DNA of 56,217 bases from Parachlamydiaceae bacterium (GTDB lineage Bacteria; Chlamydiota; Chlamydiia; Chlamydiales; Parachlamydiaceae). Where the stretch lies: NCBI GenBank assembly GCA_013821265.1, contig JACDHD010000007.1, positions 1-56,217 of the forward strand, in the 5' to 3' direction. Below, one piece after another: positions 15,258-23,973 of this stretch; positions within the stretch are counted from its first letter, which is position 1; each line of letters starts with the position of its first letter. Made by a program: the position numbers and the translations under genes. Under the pieces are notes generated by a model. That model was given only the letters and a program-made list of their open reading frames with translations. It did no database searches and was not told the origin of the DNA.

Positions 15258-16706
15258 TTATTCCAACATTTCAGCTCGATGCACAATGGCCCGAGCCATT
15301 CCTTTAAAAATCAATACATGGACGGGAAACAATGCATACCAATACAACCTTCCCAAAACCCCTTTAGGACGGAAAGAAGCGATCTGTTTTAAAACAGATC
15401 CATCTGAAGTAGATATTACACGAAACTCCAACCACGCTTCTCCTGGTAATTTCATCTCCGCATAGAGTAATAAATGTCCATGCTCGCGGTCTGCGATAAT
15501 CACTCGCCAAAAATCCAAAGAATATCCGGCTCGTAGCTCATTAGGATGTGCACGCCCACGCTTTAACCCAACGCCACCAGCCAGCTTGTCCAAAAAACCC
15601 CTTAAACTCCACGCCCAATTCATGTAATACCAACCATTTGCTCCACCAATTGACCAGATGGCCTGAATAAGGTGATTAGCTGAAGCAGAAGTCGTTATCT
15701 TACGCTGGTCTATGAGACATCCTTGAAGAGGAACTTGTGCCAGCTGACCTAGCTTCGACTCCAATTGACCAGAAATCAAACTATCTTTCCAGCTTGGAAT
15801 TAACGAATTTTGTTCAATTACATCCAATGCCTTTTTAACACTCTGGACATAACCCAAGTTATCGTGGGGCAAAATGTCTTGAATGGAATTTTCTGAACAA
15901 ATCGCTTCATTTTTGACACTATCAACCAAAGAAGAGGCTAAAAGGAAATTGACTGATGTAACAAAGTAAAGCCAATAGGATGAGAGCTTAGGCGTTAGTA
16001 CCGGCACCACAAAAATATGACGCTTTAATTTTCTGACTTGTGCATAGCTCAAGAGCATTTCTTTATAGCTTAGAATATCGGGTCCTCCAATATCAAAGAT
16101 CCGATTGCTACACTCTTTTTTACCGATGACCGAATTCAGATAGTAGAGCACATCCTGAACTGCAATGGGCTGACAGCGTTGCTTAACCCATTTTGGAGCG
16201 ATCATGATGGGTAGCTTTTCTGTCAGATCTCGTATAATTTCAAAAGAAGCACTACCTGAACCAATGATGATACCAGCGCGTAAAATGGTATAGGGAATGC
16301 CACTTGCACAAATTAACTTTTCCACATGGTAACGCGAAGTGAGATGTGGTGATAAGTTTTTGTCGCTAACAAGTCCGCTTAAATAAATGATCTGCTTTGC
16401 AGATGTACTAGAAAGCTTTTGAAGAAAATTAAGAATAGATTTCGATTCCAAATCAGCAAAATCTCGACGAGAATCACTCATCGAATGCACAAGATAAAAA
16501 GCCACATCGATATCCGTAGGAATTGATTCCACAGAAATTTGATCTAAAAGATCCAGTTCTAAAATGGTTAAATGGGAATGTGAAAAAGGGAGAGTGTAAT
16601 TTCCTATATTTCTTACAGCCGCAACAACATGATGTCCAGCTTCAAGCAAAATAGGTAAAAGACGAGCGCCAATATACCCATTAGCTCCCGTCAGTAGTAT
16701 CTTCAT
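15258..16706 (-). CDS. SDR-type NAD(P)-binding protein with C-terminal DUF2867
   Basis: A 482-residue protein. Residues 1-300 are an atypical short-chain dehydrogenase/epimerase: KILLTGANGYIGARLLP at the start, DVAFYLVHSMSD near 68, QIIYLSGLVSD near 105, and ILRAGIIIGSGS near 139. Residues 320-482 match DUF2867 (WYYMNWAWSLRGFLDKLAGG, then LLYAEMKLPGEAWLEFRV), a combination common in bacterial YlbE/YbjT-like proteins. Membrane association near the C-terminus is possible. Cofactor binding is supported; substrate is not. It lies 14 bases downstream of the SugE-like gene, with a GAGAG ribosome site. Confidence 0.85.
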   Translation of the reverse strand: MKILLTGANGYIGARLLPILLEAGHHVVAAVRNIGNYTLPFSHSHLTILELDLLDQISVESIPTDIDVAFYLVHSMSDSRRDFADLESKSILNFLQKLSSTSAKQIIYLSGLVSDKNLSPHLTSRYHVEKLICASGIPYTILRAGIIIGSGSASFEIIRDLTEKLPIMIAPKWVKQRCQPIAVQDVLYYLNSVIGKKECSNRIFDIGGPDILSYKEMLLSYAQVRKLKRHIFVVPVLTPKLSSYWLYFVTSVNFLLASSLVDSVKNEAICSENSIQDILPHDNLGYVQSVKKALDVIEQNSLIPSWKDSLISGQLESKLGQLAQVPLQGCLIDQRKITTSASANHLIQAIWSIGGANGWYYMNWAWSLRGFLDKLAGGVGLKRGRAHPNELRAGYSLDFWRVIIADREHGHLLLYAEMKLPGEAWLEFRVISTSDGSVLKQIASFRPKGVLGRLYWYALFPVHVLIFKGMARAIVHRAEMLE

Positions 16707-16720
16707 AAACTCTCATCGTT

Positions 16721-17035
16721 TTATACTAGGGTCTTCAATCCAATAATTCCAATGACAATCATACTTAAACAGGCAATGCGGATAACGTCTTTTGGCTCAC
16801 CCAAATAAAACATCCCTATCAAAGCCACTCCAACAGCACCAATCCCCACCCACACAGCATAGGCAGTACCCATTGGAATCGTTCTCAATGAAGTTGAAAG
16901 ACAAGCAAAACTGATCGCCATTGCCGCTAAGGTAATTGAACTAGGATAAAGTTTAGTAAAGCCTTCTGTGTATTTTAATCCCACTGCCCACACCACTTCC
17001 ATTAATCCCGCAATAATCAAAAGCATCCAATCCAT
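16721..17035 (-). CDS. Small multidrug resistance (SMR) exporter, SugE/Gdx-like
   Basis: A 104-residue protein with four transmembrane helices. The helix-1 glutamate is present ([17 protein letters not shown]13) and the [12 protein letters not shown] segment resembles the guanidinium-exporter (Gdx/SugE) branch more than EmrE. Family members function as dual-topology dimers driven by proton exchange. Ribosome site GAGGT. No guanidine riboswitch could fit in the 30-base gap upstream. It is sandwiched between the NTF2-like and SDR genes. Confidence 0.88.
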   Translation of the reverse strand: MDWMLLIIAGLMEVVWAVGLKYTEGFTKLYPSSITLAAMAISFACLSTSLRTIPMGTAYAVWVGIGAVGVALIGMFYLGEPKDVIRIACLSMIVIGIIGLKTLV

Positions 17036-17065
17036 TCTAAACTACCTCTTAAACGCTATTATTTA

Positions 17066-17488
17066 TTACGGTGCTAATGCAGAAAAGGAATGACTCACTA
17101 GCTTCCAACCCTGTCTCGAGTGTTTCCAAACACTTAACTTTTCTCCAGAAAGGATTCCCAATCCCTTATACGTAAATTCATACGTGACCACCATGATGTC
17201 TTTATTCTTAGTGGCAATTATATGCTTTAGAGCAAACTCATTGACGACAGCTTGATTCAAAATCTGTAAATACTGATCACGCGATAGCGTACCTGTCGGG
17301 CCACTTCCCTGAAAAATTGTTGATATGGCTCGTGCATAGACGGGTTCGTTTTGATTTTGTACCTGTAGCCAAAAACTGGTCTCTAGTTCATGCGCCAATA
17401 GCAAGGCATCGCGCTCTTGATAATTTTCAGCGCTTAGGCTACCAACACAACTGATCAACATGAGAATTGCAATCTGCAAAAATTTCAT
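17066..17488 (-). CDS. Secreted NTF2/SnoaL-like protein
   Basis: A 140-residue protein with a signal peptide (about 1-20, LQIAILMLISCVGSLSA). The mature part looks like the DUF4440/NTF2-like fold: helices followed by strands NKDIMVVTYEFTYKG and a closing SVWKHSRQGWKLVSHSFS, the usual end of such proteins. Function unknown; the fold serves both enzymes and binding proteins. Start supported by GGAGG. Confidence 0.75.
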   Translation of the reverse strand: MKFLQIAILMLISCVGSLSAENYQERDALLLAHELETSFWLQVQNQNEPVYARAISTIFQGSGPTGTLSRDQYLQILNQAVVNEFALKHIIATKNKDIMVVTYEFTYKGLGILSGEKLSVWKHSRQGWKLVSHSFSALAP

Positions 17489-17556
17489 AAACGCCTCCGG
17501 TAAATATGAGTAAACGTTTTAGACTTTTTTTGCACAATTGTCAAAAGAAAGTTAAT

Positions 17557-18000
17557 TCAAAGTGCTTCGGCGTTCTCACGATTGCGAAATACGTTTGCAT
17601 GCAAACCAAAATGCATCAACATCCCTCCACATCTCAAACCTGCGGTTGCAGAGCCTGAAAGAAACAGTAAGGCTTCCTTACTTACGCGTAGCGCTAATGC
17701 GGGTAATACACCTACGCTTCCACTGATGATCGAGCTGTAAAGACAGCGTAAAGATGCATAATAGGTATTGTCCAAAAATTCAAAAGATTCAAATTCTTTA
17801 ATTGAAGTTTTATCCATAATCAAATGCGCAAACATGACGAAAACAGCTCCTACAGCACTGCAAACAAGAAACACAATTGGATTAATCGTCGCATGCTTCA
17901 ACGTGTGTGCTGTGTCAATAACCGTAACAGCAGTTGCAAGCGTCGTGATGCCGGCACTTCCAATATTTGTCCCTAAAAATTGATAACCTGGTATTTCCAT
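17557..18000 (-). CDS. Small membrane protein, unknown (Inc-like candidate)
   Basis: A 147-residue protein with hydrophobic segments near residues 14-30, 40-62 and 90-125. Short polar N- and C-termini (ending RNRENAEAL) flank them, and a charged loop (DKTSIKEFESFEFLDNTYY) separates the lobes. No family recognised. Like the genes at 184 and 36923 it is a stand-alone small hydrophobic protein. Its ribosome site is weak (AGGGGG just before the ATG). Confidence 0.65.
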   Translation of the reverse strand: MEIPGYQFLGTNIGSAGITTLATAVTVIDTAHTLKHATINPIVFLVCSAVGAVFVMFAHLIMDKTSIKEFESFEFLDNTYYASLRCLYSSIISGSVGVLPALALRVSKEALLFLSGSATAGLRCGGMLMHFGLHANVFRNRENAEAL

Positions 18001-18134
18001 TGTTCCCCCTGTAATTAATTATTGTTTAATATGTTACACGTTTAATAAATATTTAACAAGATTTTATGTAAAAAACACGTTCTTTTATAATTGTCAGAAT
18101 TGCTTTTGAACCTAAGTAACTACAGTTATTTTTC

Positions 18135-18213
18135 CTATATGGTAGCCAGACCATCCCGGTCTGGTCGTCCTTTTTTTTACCAGGCCGGGAGGGACGGCCT
18201 GGCTACCATATAG
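18135..18213. repeat. Family D-like hairpin element
   Basis: Outer arms CTATATGGTAGCCAG and CTGGCTACCATATAG are perfectly inverted. Internal arms AGACCATCCCGGTCTGG and CCAGGCCGGGAGGGACGGCC form further stems. It lies in a 361-base spacer between divergent genes. The rest of the spacer shows only a TAGGAGG ribosome site before the plus-strand gene. Confidence 0.7.
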
Positions 18214-18361
18214 CAAGCCATCCCGGATCACTAAAGTTACTTTCCAATGTTAGAGGCTTTTTCCGCTAGGGGGCTCCAAATTTGAACATAACCCACGTTC
18301 GTTTTCTTCCTTTTCAAAGCGACACACTTTGTGTTAATTAGTTATTTTAGGAGGCCTCCCT

Positions 18362-19963
18362 ATGCATGCGTTCCGTATGTTGGTACTACTAAGCTTTCTC
18401 ACAGTAAAGACACTGCTTTTAGCGAATTGGAGCACTCCTCCTGTTACTGTCTATCCCAGCAATGGCGTCTTTCCCTATTTAGCAACTGATCAACAAGGTC
18501 GCACAGTTTCCGTATGGTATGACATCTCTAATACAGGATCTCTATGTGCAGCCACCCTAGCACCTCAAGCCATCAACCCTCAAGGTCAGCCCAATTGGAT
18601 TCCCACCAACCCTATCGCAACCAACGTACAGCAACCAGCATGCTCTTTGCCACAACCGTTAGGGATAAGCAGTCTAGGAAAGGCATTAGTTGCTTGGGCT
18701 GATGATAACAATTCTATTTTAGCAGCTTCTTTATCTCCTGGTGAACAATCATGGAGCCTATTTCCTCCTCTGAATTCTTCTCTATTTGGCACATTAAGTC
18801 CCTACCTTGCAGTAGCTAGTAATGGCAATGCAATCGCCCTGTGGACAAATCTAACCGAGGAATCCACATATCAACTATATGCGAATGCTTACAATGCGCA
18901 ATCTAATCAATGGAAAGGGGAGCAAGATACATTAAGAGCCAACTTAGTCATCATTTCTAACTACAATCAAGTTGCTGTAGACGATCAAGGAAATGGTATT
19001 GCTGTTGTATCTGACGCCATCGATGCCATCCAAGCAACCACCTACGATGCCTCTACAGATGCATGGACGCCCATTCAACCGTTTCCTATGATTCCACCTT
19101 CTTCCATAGCTTTTGTGAGTGTCACAATGGATCGTTTTGGAAATGCCACAATTATTTGGTTACAAATCGATAACTCTTTACATACCCTAACATTACCTTT
19201 TGGACAAACTTCCTACATAATTCATACGCTTTTATCCACGACAGCTGAGGATACGTCCTGCTACGTTAGTCTCAAAACTGACTACGTTGGCAATGTTATC
19301 GCTGTGTGGCCAGATTTAAGCGATGGATTAGCGTCAGCACGTTTTTCAATTGAAACACAGTCATGGAACCTTTTACCAATTGTTCCTTTAGCCAATGCCC
19401 CTACAGATCTTTCCTTATCTGTTGATGATCATGGGAACGCCGTTGCAATCTGGACATTGGTGAATCAAGATGGTTCTAGTAACATTCAAGCCGCTCTTCT
19501 TAAAAATAGCGATGCCTCTTGGCAATCCCCAACAACGATTTCCTCATCAGATTATAATCGACATCCTCAAGTTGGATTGACTTCATTTGGGGATGCTGTA
19601 GGTATCTGGGAGGCATTTTCATCGGATTTTATAGTTGAAAAAATTCAGTCTTCGATCTATCTAAACGCCTTTATTTATCAACCACTTCCACCTAACAATT
19701 TTCATGGAAAAGTGATCAAAAATCGCTTTCTCACTGTAACGGAAAGGATTCATCGACTTTTTTGGGTTGCTAGCACAGATCCACGCGTGACTAAGTATCA
19801 GCTATATCGCAATGGACAACTGATCGCGTCGATCCCGCAAAATCAGTTGTTTTACACATTTGACGATCACAAAAGGCCTCGTCATCACACTGACAGATAC
19901 GTTTTAACGGCTCTGTATCCCAATGGTCAACAAAGCCCTCCAGTCAAACTAAAACTCAAATAA
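18362..19963 (+). CDS. Exported beta-repeat protein with C-terminal FN3-like domain
   Basis: A 533-residue protein with a signal peptide (about 1-21). Residues 30-430 hold about seven repeats with the pattern V-x-x-D-x-x-G-N-x-x-A-x-W (VDDQGNGIAVV, TMDRFGNATIIW, KTDYVGNVIAVW, SVDDHGNAVAIW, LTSFGDAVGIW), as expected for a beta-propeller. Residues 445-533 look like a fibronectin-III-type sandwich (LFWVASTDPRVTKYQLYRNG, then LYPNGQQSPPVKLKL). The layout suggests a surface or secreted binding protein. Partner unknown. Start set by TAGGAGG. No lipobox or outer-membrane-protein C-terminal Phe is seen. Confidence 0.78.
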   Translation: MHAFRMLVLLSFLTVKTLLLANWSTPPVTVYPSNGVFPYLATDQQGRTVSVWYDISNTGSLCAATLAPQAINPQGQPNWIPTNPIATNVQQPACSLPQPLGISSLGKALVAWADDNNSILAASLSPGEQSWSLFPPLNSSLFGTLSPYLAVASNGNAIALWTNLTEESTYQLYANAYNAQSNQWKGEQDTLRANLVIISNYNQVAVDDQGNGIAVVSDAIDAIQATTYDASTDAWTPIQPFPMIPPSSIAFVSVTMDRFGNATIIWLQIDNSLHTLTLPFGQTSYIIHTLLSTTAEDTSCYVSLKTDYVGNVIAVWPDLSDGLASARFSIETQSWNLLPIVPLANAPTDLSLSVDDHGNAVAIWTLVNQDGSSNIQAALLKNSDASWQSPTTISSSDYNRHPQVGLTSFGDAVGIWEAFSSDFIVEKIQSSIYLNAFIYQPLPPNNFHGKVIKNRFLTVTERIHRLFWVASTDPRVTKYQLYRNGQLIASIPQNQLFYTFDDHKRPRHHTDRYVLTALYPNGQQSPPVKLKLK

Positions 19964-19974
19964 TAAAATGGACT

Positions 19975-20298
19975 TTGAGACAATTGCATAAGTCAAATGA
20001 TTGTATTAACTTTCTTTTATTTTTTTTACCACAGAGGCACAGAGCAGCACAGAGAGCGAGAGGCTCTTTTATGGCTTTTGGCTTATTTGAGGATTGACTT
20101 TTCGATCTCTTTTTAAAAAGCTGAGGCTTTTTAAAAAACCTCGCCAATGCGAAATTGTCTGACGACAATTTCGCATTTACATTGCTGCGCAAAAGAGATG
20201 TTATGTTTCAGAGACATCTACAATTCGCTCTCTGTGCTGCTCTGTGCCTCTGTGTCTCGGTGGTAAAAATAGATCGAAGACTTTTGCAATTGTCTCGA
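19975..20298. repeat. Family G composite inverted-repeat element
   Basis: Terminal inverted GAGACAATTGCA (19977) and TGCAATTGTCTC (20285). Inner arms ACCACAGAGGCACAGAG... (20028-20059) and ...CTCTGTGCCTCTGTG (20226-20264) are inverted; ACCACAGAGGCACAGAG is a repeat motif I have seen in many unrelated bacterial genomes. The centre has a perfect palindrome, AATGCGAAATTGTC with its inverse, at 20146-20177. It fills most of the 497-base spacer; bases 20299-20460 show nothing recognisable. Confidence 0.8.
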
Positions 20299-20460
20299 TT
20301 GAACGAATTGGAAGCCAGAATATACCCTTGCTCAACCTGTCGTTGCACCTGCGCAACAAAAATGTCTTCATTAAGATGAGGACGCAGTTGATGCATTACG
20401 AAAAAGCAACGCTGAATGTCAGTTGAAGATTCAGCGATTTGAATGGAGACTCTTTCTACT

Positions 20461-21330
20461 TCACTTTGCATTTGTATCCTTCTTATAGTGGGGTCTCGTT
20501 TGCTCGATGATGTACTGTGCCACGTCAATGGAGTCTTCAACGGTTAAACCAATATCGTCGTATGGCATGTTCCAATAAATAAAGGCTGCCAACGTCTCAA
20601 GCTTATTCATCCCTGCAGCATCATTAAAAGACTTATCTCCCCACAAAGGAGGGATATCGTTTTCAAATTCACCTTCTCCGTTCACGCCATGGCATAATGC
20701 ACAGGATTTCACATACACTTGCTTGCCGTTTTGCGAATCGGCTTTATGTGTACTGACAAGCGGAGGAATTCCCAACCATGGCACATCTGTATATGTAGGA
20801 ACACCCTTAGAAATCCACTGCAAATACGTAACCAAAGCTAACATCTCCTTGCTATCTAATGGTAATGCTTTGCCGTTCATGCTGCGTTCAAAACACAAAT
20901 TGATGCGCTTTGGAAGATCAATCATTTCTTTTAGTCGTGGTTCGTACTTAGGGTAAGTCGCCGACACGCCAGCTAATGCAAATCCATTATTTGTCCCTCC
21001 TGACGTATTACCACCCGCAAAGTGACAGTGCGTACAGCTTAGCTGATCGCCAACATAGGCTTCGGCATATTGAGGAGTATGCAGCATCAGTTGGTAACCT
21101 AGTGTCACCTGCTCATGAAGCGCTTGGGGAGCTTCTCCTGGGTCCTTCAATGCAAAATGCAATGCATCCATCACTCTCTTTTCTTTTGCTTGCTTGCGCT
21201 CCATAGCCAACCTCGTTGGACTTTGAAAAAAACCTAATAGGGATAACACATTAAAAAGATAAAGAAGATAGACGACCCCAATTAGGACAGCTAAACCAAC
21301 AAACCACTTTTTCCACTGATGTTTCATCAT
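20461..21330 (-). CDS. Membrane-anchored diheme cytochrome c, TsdA-like
   Basis: A 289-residue protein with an N-terminal anchor (about residues 10-33) and two haem-attachment motifs, SCTHCH (99-103) and SCALCH (210-214). Between them RINLCFERSMNGKALP closely matches thiosulfate dehydrogenase TsdA, in which the Cys of this motif is the unusual axial ligand of haem 1. The spacing from the first haem His (H103) to this Cys (C146) is 43 residues, the same as I recall for the characterised enzyme. M255 (YWNMPYDD) is a candidate ligand for haem 2. The reaction would be thiosulfate to tetrathionate or the reverse, on the outer face of the inner membrane. The start overlaps the hemG stop by 4 bases. 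A ResB-like assembly factor is at 32636-34990. Confidence 0.85.
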   Translation of the reverse strand: MMKHQWKKWFVGLAVLIGVVYLLYLFNVLSLLGFFQSPTRLAMERKQAKEKRVMDALHFALKDPGEAPQALHEQVTLGYQLMLHTPQYAEAYVGDQLSCTHCHFAGGNTSGGTNNGFALAGVSATYPKYEPRLKEMIDLPKRINLCFERSMNGKALPLDSKEMLALVTYLQWISKGVPTYTDVPWLGIPPLVSTHKADSQNGKQVYVKSCALCHGVNGEGEFENDIPPLWGDKSFNDAAGMNKLETLAAFIYWNMPYDDIGLTVEDSIDVAQYIIEQTRPHYKKDTNAK

Positions 21331-22724
21331 TGCTCCAAGATTTTATTGTCTATGCAGTATTGAAGAGCACATTTTTCCGCTTGCATAATGCAATCGTTGA
21401 TGGAAACTCCATAAAAAGAACTGCCTAAACAGGTGAGGTGCGGGGATAATTGACGAATGCTCTCTTCAATATGAGTAACCCGTGTAAAATGACCCACAGA
21501 ATACTGAGGAATCGCATGGTGTGCACGGTACACATGAACGGCATCAGGAGCTTGTTCGATGCCTAAATGACGCCCCACTGCTTGAACTGCCGTATTCACA
21601 ATATCCACATCTCTCCTACCACAAATCTGAGGATGATGAACTCCTCCTAGCATAACTGTCAGACGTGTTTCTGTCTCACGCAAATTTTGTTGAGGAAATA
21701 AATTGGAATCAAAAATGACTCCTAAAATGTCTTCTTTCTCCTGCTGAGCCACCAAATAACCAAAACCTGGTTTATGCAAAACCCTATTGCGATATCCTAA
21801 ATTGACAACAGCCACCGATGTGCTTTCAATACTTGTTAGCAAAGCTCCTAAAATGGTGTGATGATCGGCTAATTGATCCGCCAGTGCTGCTGCAGGCAGA
21901 GTAGAAAACAAGTGATCTGCCTGCATTCTGCGTCCCCCTGCTAAAAAAACTTCCGCTCCTTGTGAAGAGAAACGCAAAGCCCCAGATGAACAGTGATAAT
22001 GCACATCTTTATTCAACGCCACTGTTAAGCCTTTCACTAATGTTTCCATGCCTTGCTTAAACGAAAAGACAGGCTCTTTGCGCATTTTTGTAACAAAGCT
22101 GCTTTCGCTTTCTTTTAAAGCCTGTTTCTTCAAAAAACCAAGAAGGACCGATCCATTTTTTTGTGCTGCTTCAAAAATTGAAGGAAAGCAAGAGCGCATC
22201 GATAACTGGTGAATATCACCTGCATAAATCCCCGTTGTTACAGGATCTATGAGACGTGCTGTCATCTTCTTTCCAAAATGGCGTACTGAAAAATCCAAGA
22301 TGCTTTCATCCGCATCCGCACTTGCACTAGCGCGCAAATCGCGCAACAATGCAGATAGCCATAAATCTCGAGTCAGTGGAGAAAAAAGGGCTCTCAACAA
22401 ACCGGAAGGCAAGGGAACAAGTGTATTGTGTGATAACAGATAACGTTGATTCTGCGAAGGATTAGGTATAATGACTTGATCCTGCAAGCCCAAAGCTTCT
22501 ATCAGGCGCAGTGTCGCAGAGTTTGGATTAGACCCCCGAAAGCTATGGGGACCTTGTTCAAAGAGAAAACCCTCTTTTTCTAAGGTGTGGATCCAGCCTC
22601 CGGATCGATGCTGCTTTTCAAAAACAGTTATGCGTAGTTGATCACCGGCATATTTTTTCAAGAACCATGCCAACGCTAAACCACTGACGCCGGCACCTAA
22701 AATGACAACATTTTTTGCGGTCAT
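21327..22724 (-). CDS. hemG: Protoporphyrinogen oxidase, HemY/HemG FAD type
   Basis: A 465-residue FAD enzyme oxidising protoporphyrinogen IX to protoporphyrin IX, late in haem synthesis. The N-terminus has the FAD motif NVVILGAGVSGLALAW; later LEKEGFLFEQGPHSFRG and the C-terminal HLTCLGSSFYGVSINDCI segment fit the HemY family. The name follows chlamydial usage. I start at 22724, preceded by AAGGACAAGGAC. The frame remains open to 22799, but that extension ([11 protein letters not shown]) is the translation of a family B repeat. Downstream of hemE and coupled to the diheme cytochrome gene. No hemN lies between hemG and hemE here. Confidence 0.92.
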   Translation of the reverse strand: MTAKNVVILGAGVSGLALAWFLKKYAGDQLRITVFEKQHRSGGWIHTLEKEGFLFEQGPHSFRGSNPNSATLRLIEALGLQDQVIIPNPSQNQRYLLSHNTLVPLPSGLLRALFSPLTRDLWLSALLRDLRASASADADESILDFSVRHFGKKMTARLIDPVTTGIYAGDIHQLSMRSCFPSIFEAAQKNGSVLLGFLKKQALKESESSFVTKMRKEPVFSFKQGMETLVKGLTVALNKDVHYHCSSGALRFSSQGAEVFLAGGRRMQADHLFSTLPAAALADQLADHHTILGALLTSIESTSVAVVNLGYRNRVLHKPGFGYLVAQQEKEDILGVIFDSNLFPQQNLRETETRLTVMLGGVHHPQICGRRDVDIVNTAVQAVGRHLGIEQAPDAVHVYRAHHAIPQYSVGHFTRVTHIEESIRQLSPHLTCLGSSFYGVSINDCIMQAEKCALQYCIDNKILEQ

Positions 22725-22741
22725 GTCCTTGTCCTTGCTCT

Positions 22742-22898
22742 TTCCGTGCCCGTGCCCGTGAGCGTGCCCGTGCCCGATTCGCTGAAGAGCAAAGCACACC
22801 GGAGAGAGTTGTTCATTAATGTAATCCTTATCTTTCCTTATCCCTCATTCTAACTTTTTAGGAATCGGGCACGGGCACGCTCACGGGCACGGGCACGA
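22742..22898. repeat. Family B hexamer-arm inverted repeat (copy 1)
   Basis: Left arm is TCCGTGCCC, GTGCCCGTGAGCGTGCCC, GTGCCCGATT; right arm AATCGGGCACGGGCAC, GCTCACGGGCACGGGCACG. The arms pair over about 38 bases with GTGCCC hexamer units around a GTGAGC variant. The 75-base centre is AT-rich. It separates hemE from hemG and reaches into the region just upstream of the hemG start. Confidence 0.88.
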
Positions 22899-22936
22899 AA
22901 AAAAAAAGGAAAGGCAAGGGATGGTACTTTAAAGTT

Positions 22937-23962
22937 TTACCCTTCTTTAATACACGCCACTAATGCTTTTACCGCATCTACAGGGGTGTCAGGATGGATT
23001 CCATGACCCAAATTGAAGATATAGCCCCGATCCTTTCGCATTCCATGCACGAGACGCATAACCTCACGTCGGATTGTCGCATGGTCTGCATATAAGATAT
23101 CCGGATCTAAATTGCCCTGTAGAGCAACTGTAGAAGGAACAACAGAACGCAACTGCGTCATATCCACTTGCCAATCCAAACTGATAGCTGCAGGAGCAAT
23201 ATCAGCAAGCTGTTGTGCGTAAACAGAAGATCCCCGACAGAACAAAATTGCAGGGACTCCTGTCCCTTTAATGCCTTCCAAAAGCCTCTGTAGATAGGCT
23301 AGCGAAAATTCGCGGAATTGTGTATGTCCCAATACATTTGCCCAGGAATCAAAAATCTGCACAGCATTTACTCCAGCTGCAATCTGCATTTTTAAATACT
23401 CCAAGGTGCTAATCGCAATCTTATCAAGCAAACGATGAAAACTGTCAGGATCGCGAAGCATCCACTGTTTCGTTTTTTTGAGATCGCGACTAGAACCCCC
23501 TTCGATCATATAGCTAGCAACAGTAAAAGGAGCTCCACAGAATCCCAGCAATGGAACATTTAATTGAGGCTTCACACATTTTATCGCTGCAGCGACATAA
23601 CTCAAACAATCTGCTATGTGAGGTTGCGGTAATGCATCGACATCAGCAGCAGAGCTGAGTGGACGTTCAATCACAGGGCCTTTGCCCTCTTCAAAACGCA
23701 AGCCAACTCCCATTGCTTCAGCAATCACTAAAATATCGGAAAAAAGGATAGCAGCATCAAATCCAAACGCCTTAATAGGCAAGCATGTGATTTCAGCCGC
23801 CAATTCCGGCGTATGGCACATCTCCAAAAAGGAACGCTTCTCTCTAATGGCACGATATTCTGGCATGTAGCGCCCAGCTTGTCGCATAATCCAAATAGGA
23901 GGACGTTCGACATTGGAGCAGCGAAGCGCTTGCATCATTAAACTTGAGGAGACGTCGTGCAT
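22937..23962 (-). CDS. hemE: Uroporphyrinogen III decarboxylase
   Basis: Decarboxylates the four acetate side chains of uroporphyrinogen III to give coproporphyrinogen III. The 341-residue protein has the signature RPPIWIMRQAGRYMPEYR near residue 20 and the second family motif GFCGAPFTVASYMIEGG near 142; the C-terminus has FNLGHGIHPDTPVDAVKAL. Length is typical. Start supported by AGGT. It lies 11 bases after tkt and upstream of hemG, with a family B repeat intervening. The tkt-hemE-hemG-cytochrome order suggests one minus-strand transcript if the repeat does not terminate it. Confidence 0.95.
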   Translation of the reverse strand: MHDVSSSLMMQALRCSNVERPPIWIMRQAGRYMPEYRAIREKRSFLEMCHTPELAAEITCLPIKAFGFDAAILFSDILVIAEAMGVGLRFEEGKGPVIERPLSSAADVDALPQPHIADCLSYVAAAIKCVKPQLNVPLLGFCGAPFTVASYMIEGGSSRDLKKTKQWMLRDPDSFHRLLDKIAISTLEYLKMQIAAGVNAVQIFDSWANVLGHTQFREFSLAYLQRLLEGIKGTGVPAILFCRGSSVYAQQLADIAPAAISLDWQVDMTQLRSVVPSTVALQGNLDPDILYADHATIRREVMRLVHGMRKDRGYIFNLGHGIHPDTPVDAVKALVACIKEG

Positions 23963-23973
23963 TTTTTACCTAA

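Noticed and set aside
17036-17065. Guanidine riboswitch before the SugE-like gene
   Set aside because: Only 30 bases separate it from the upstream gene, too short for any known guanidine riboswitch.
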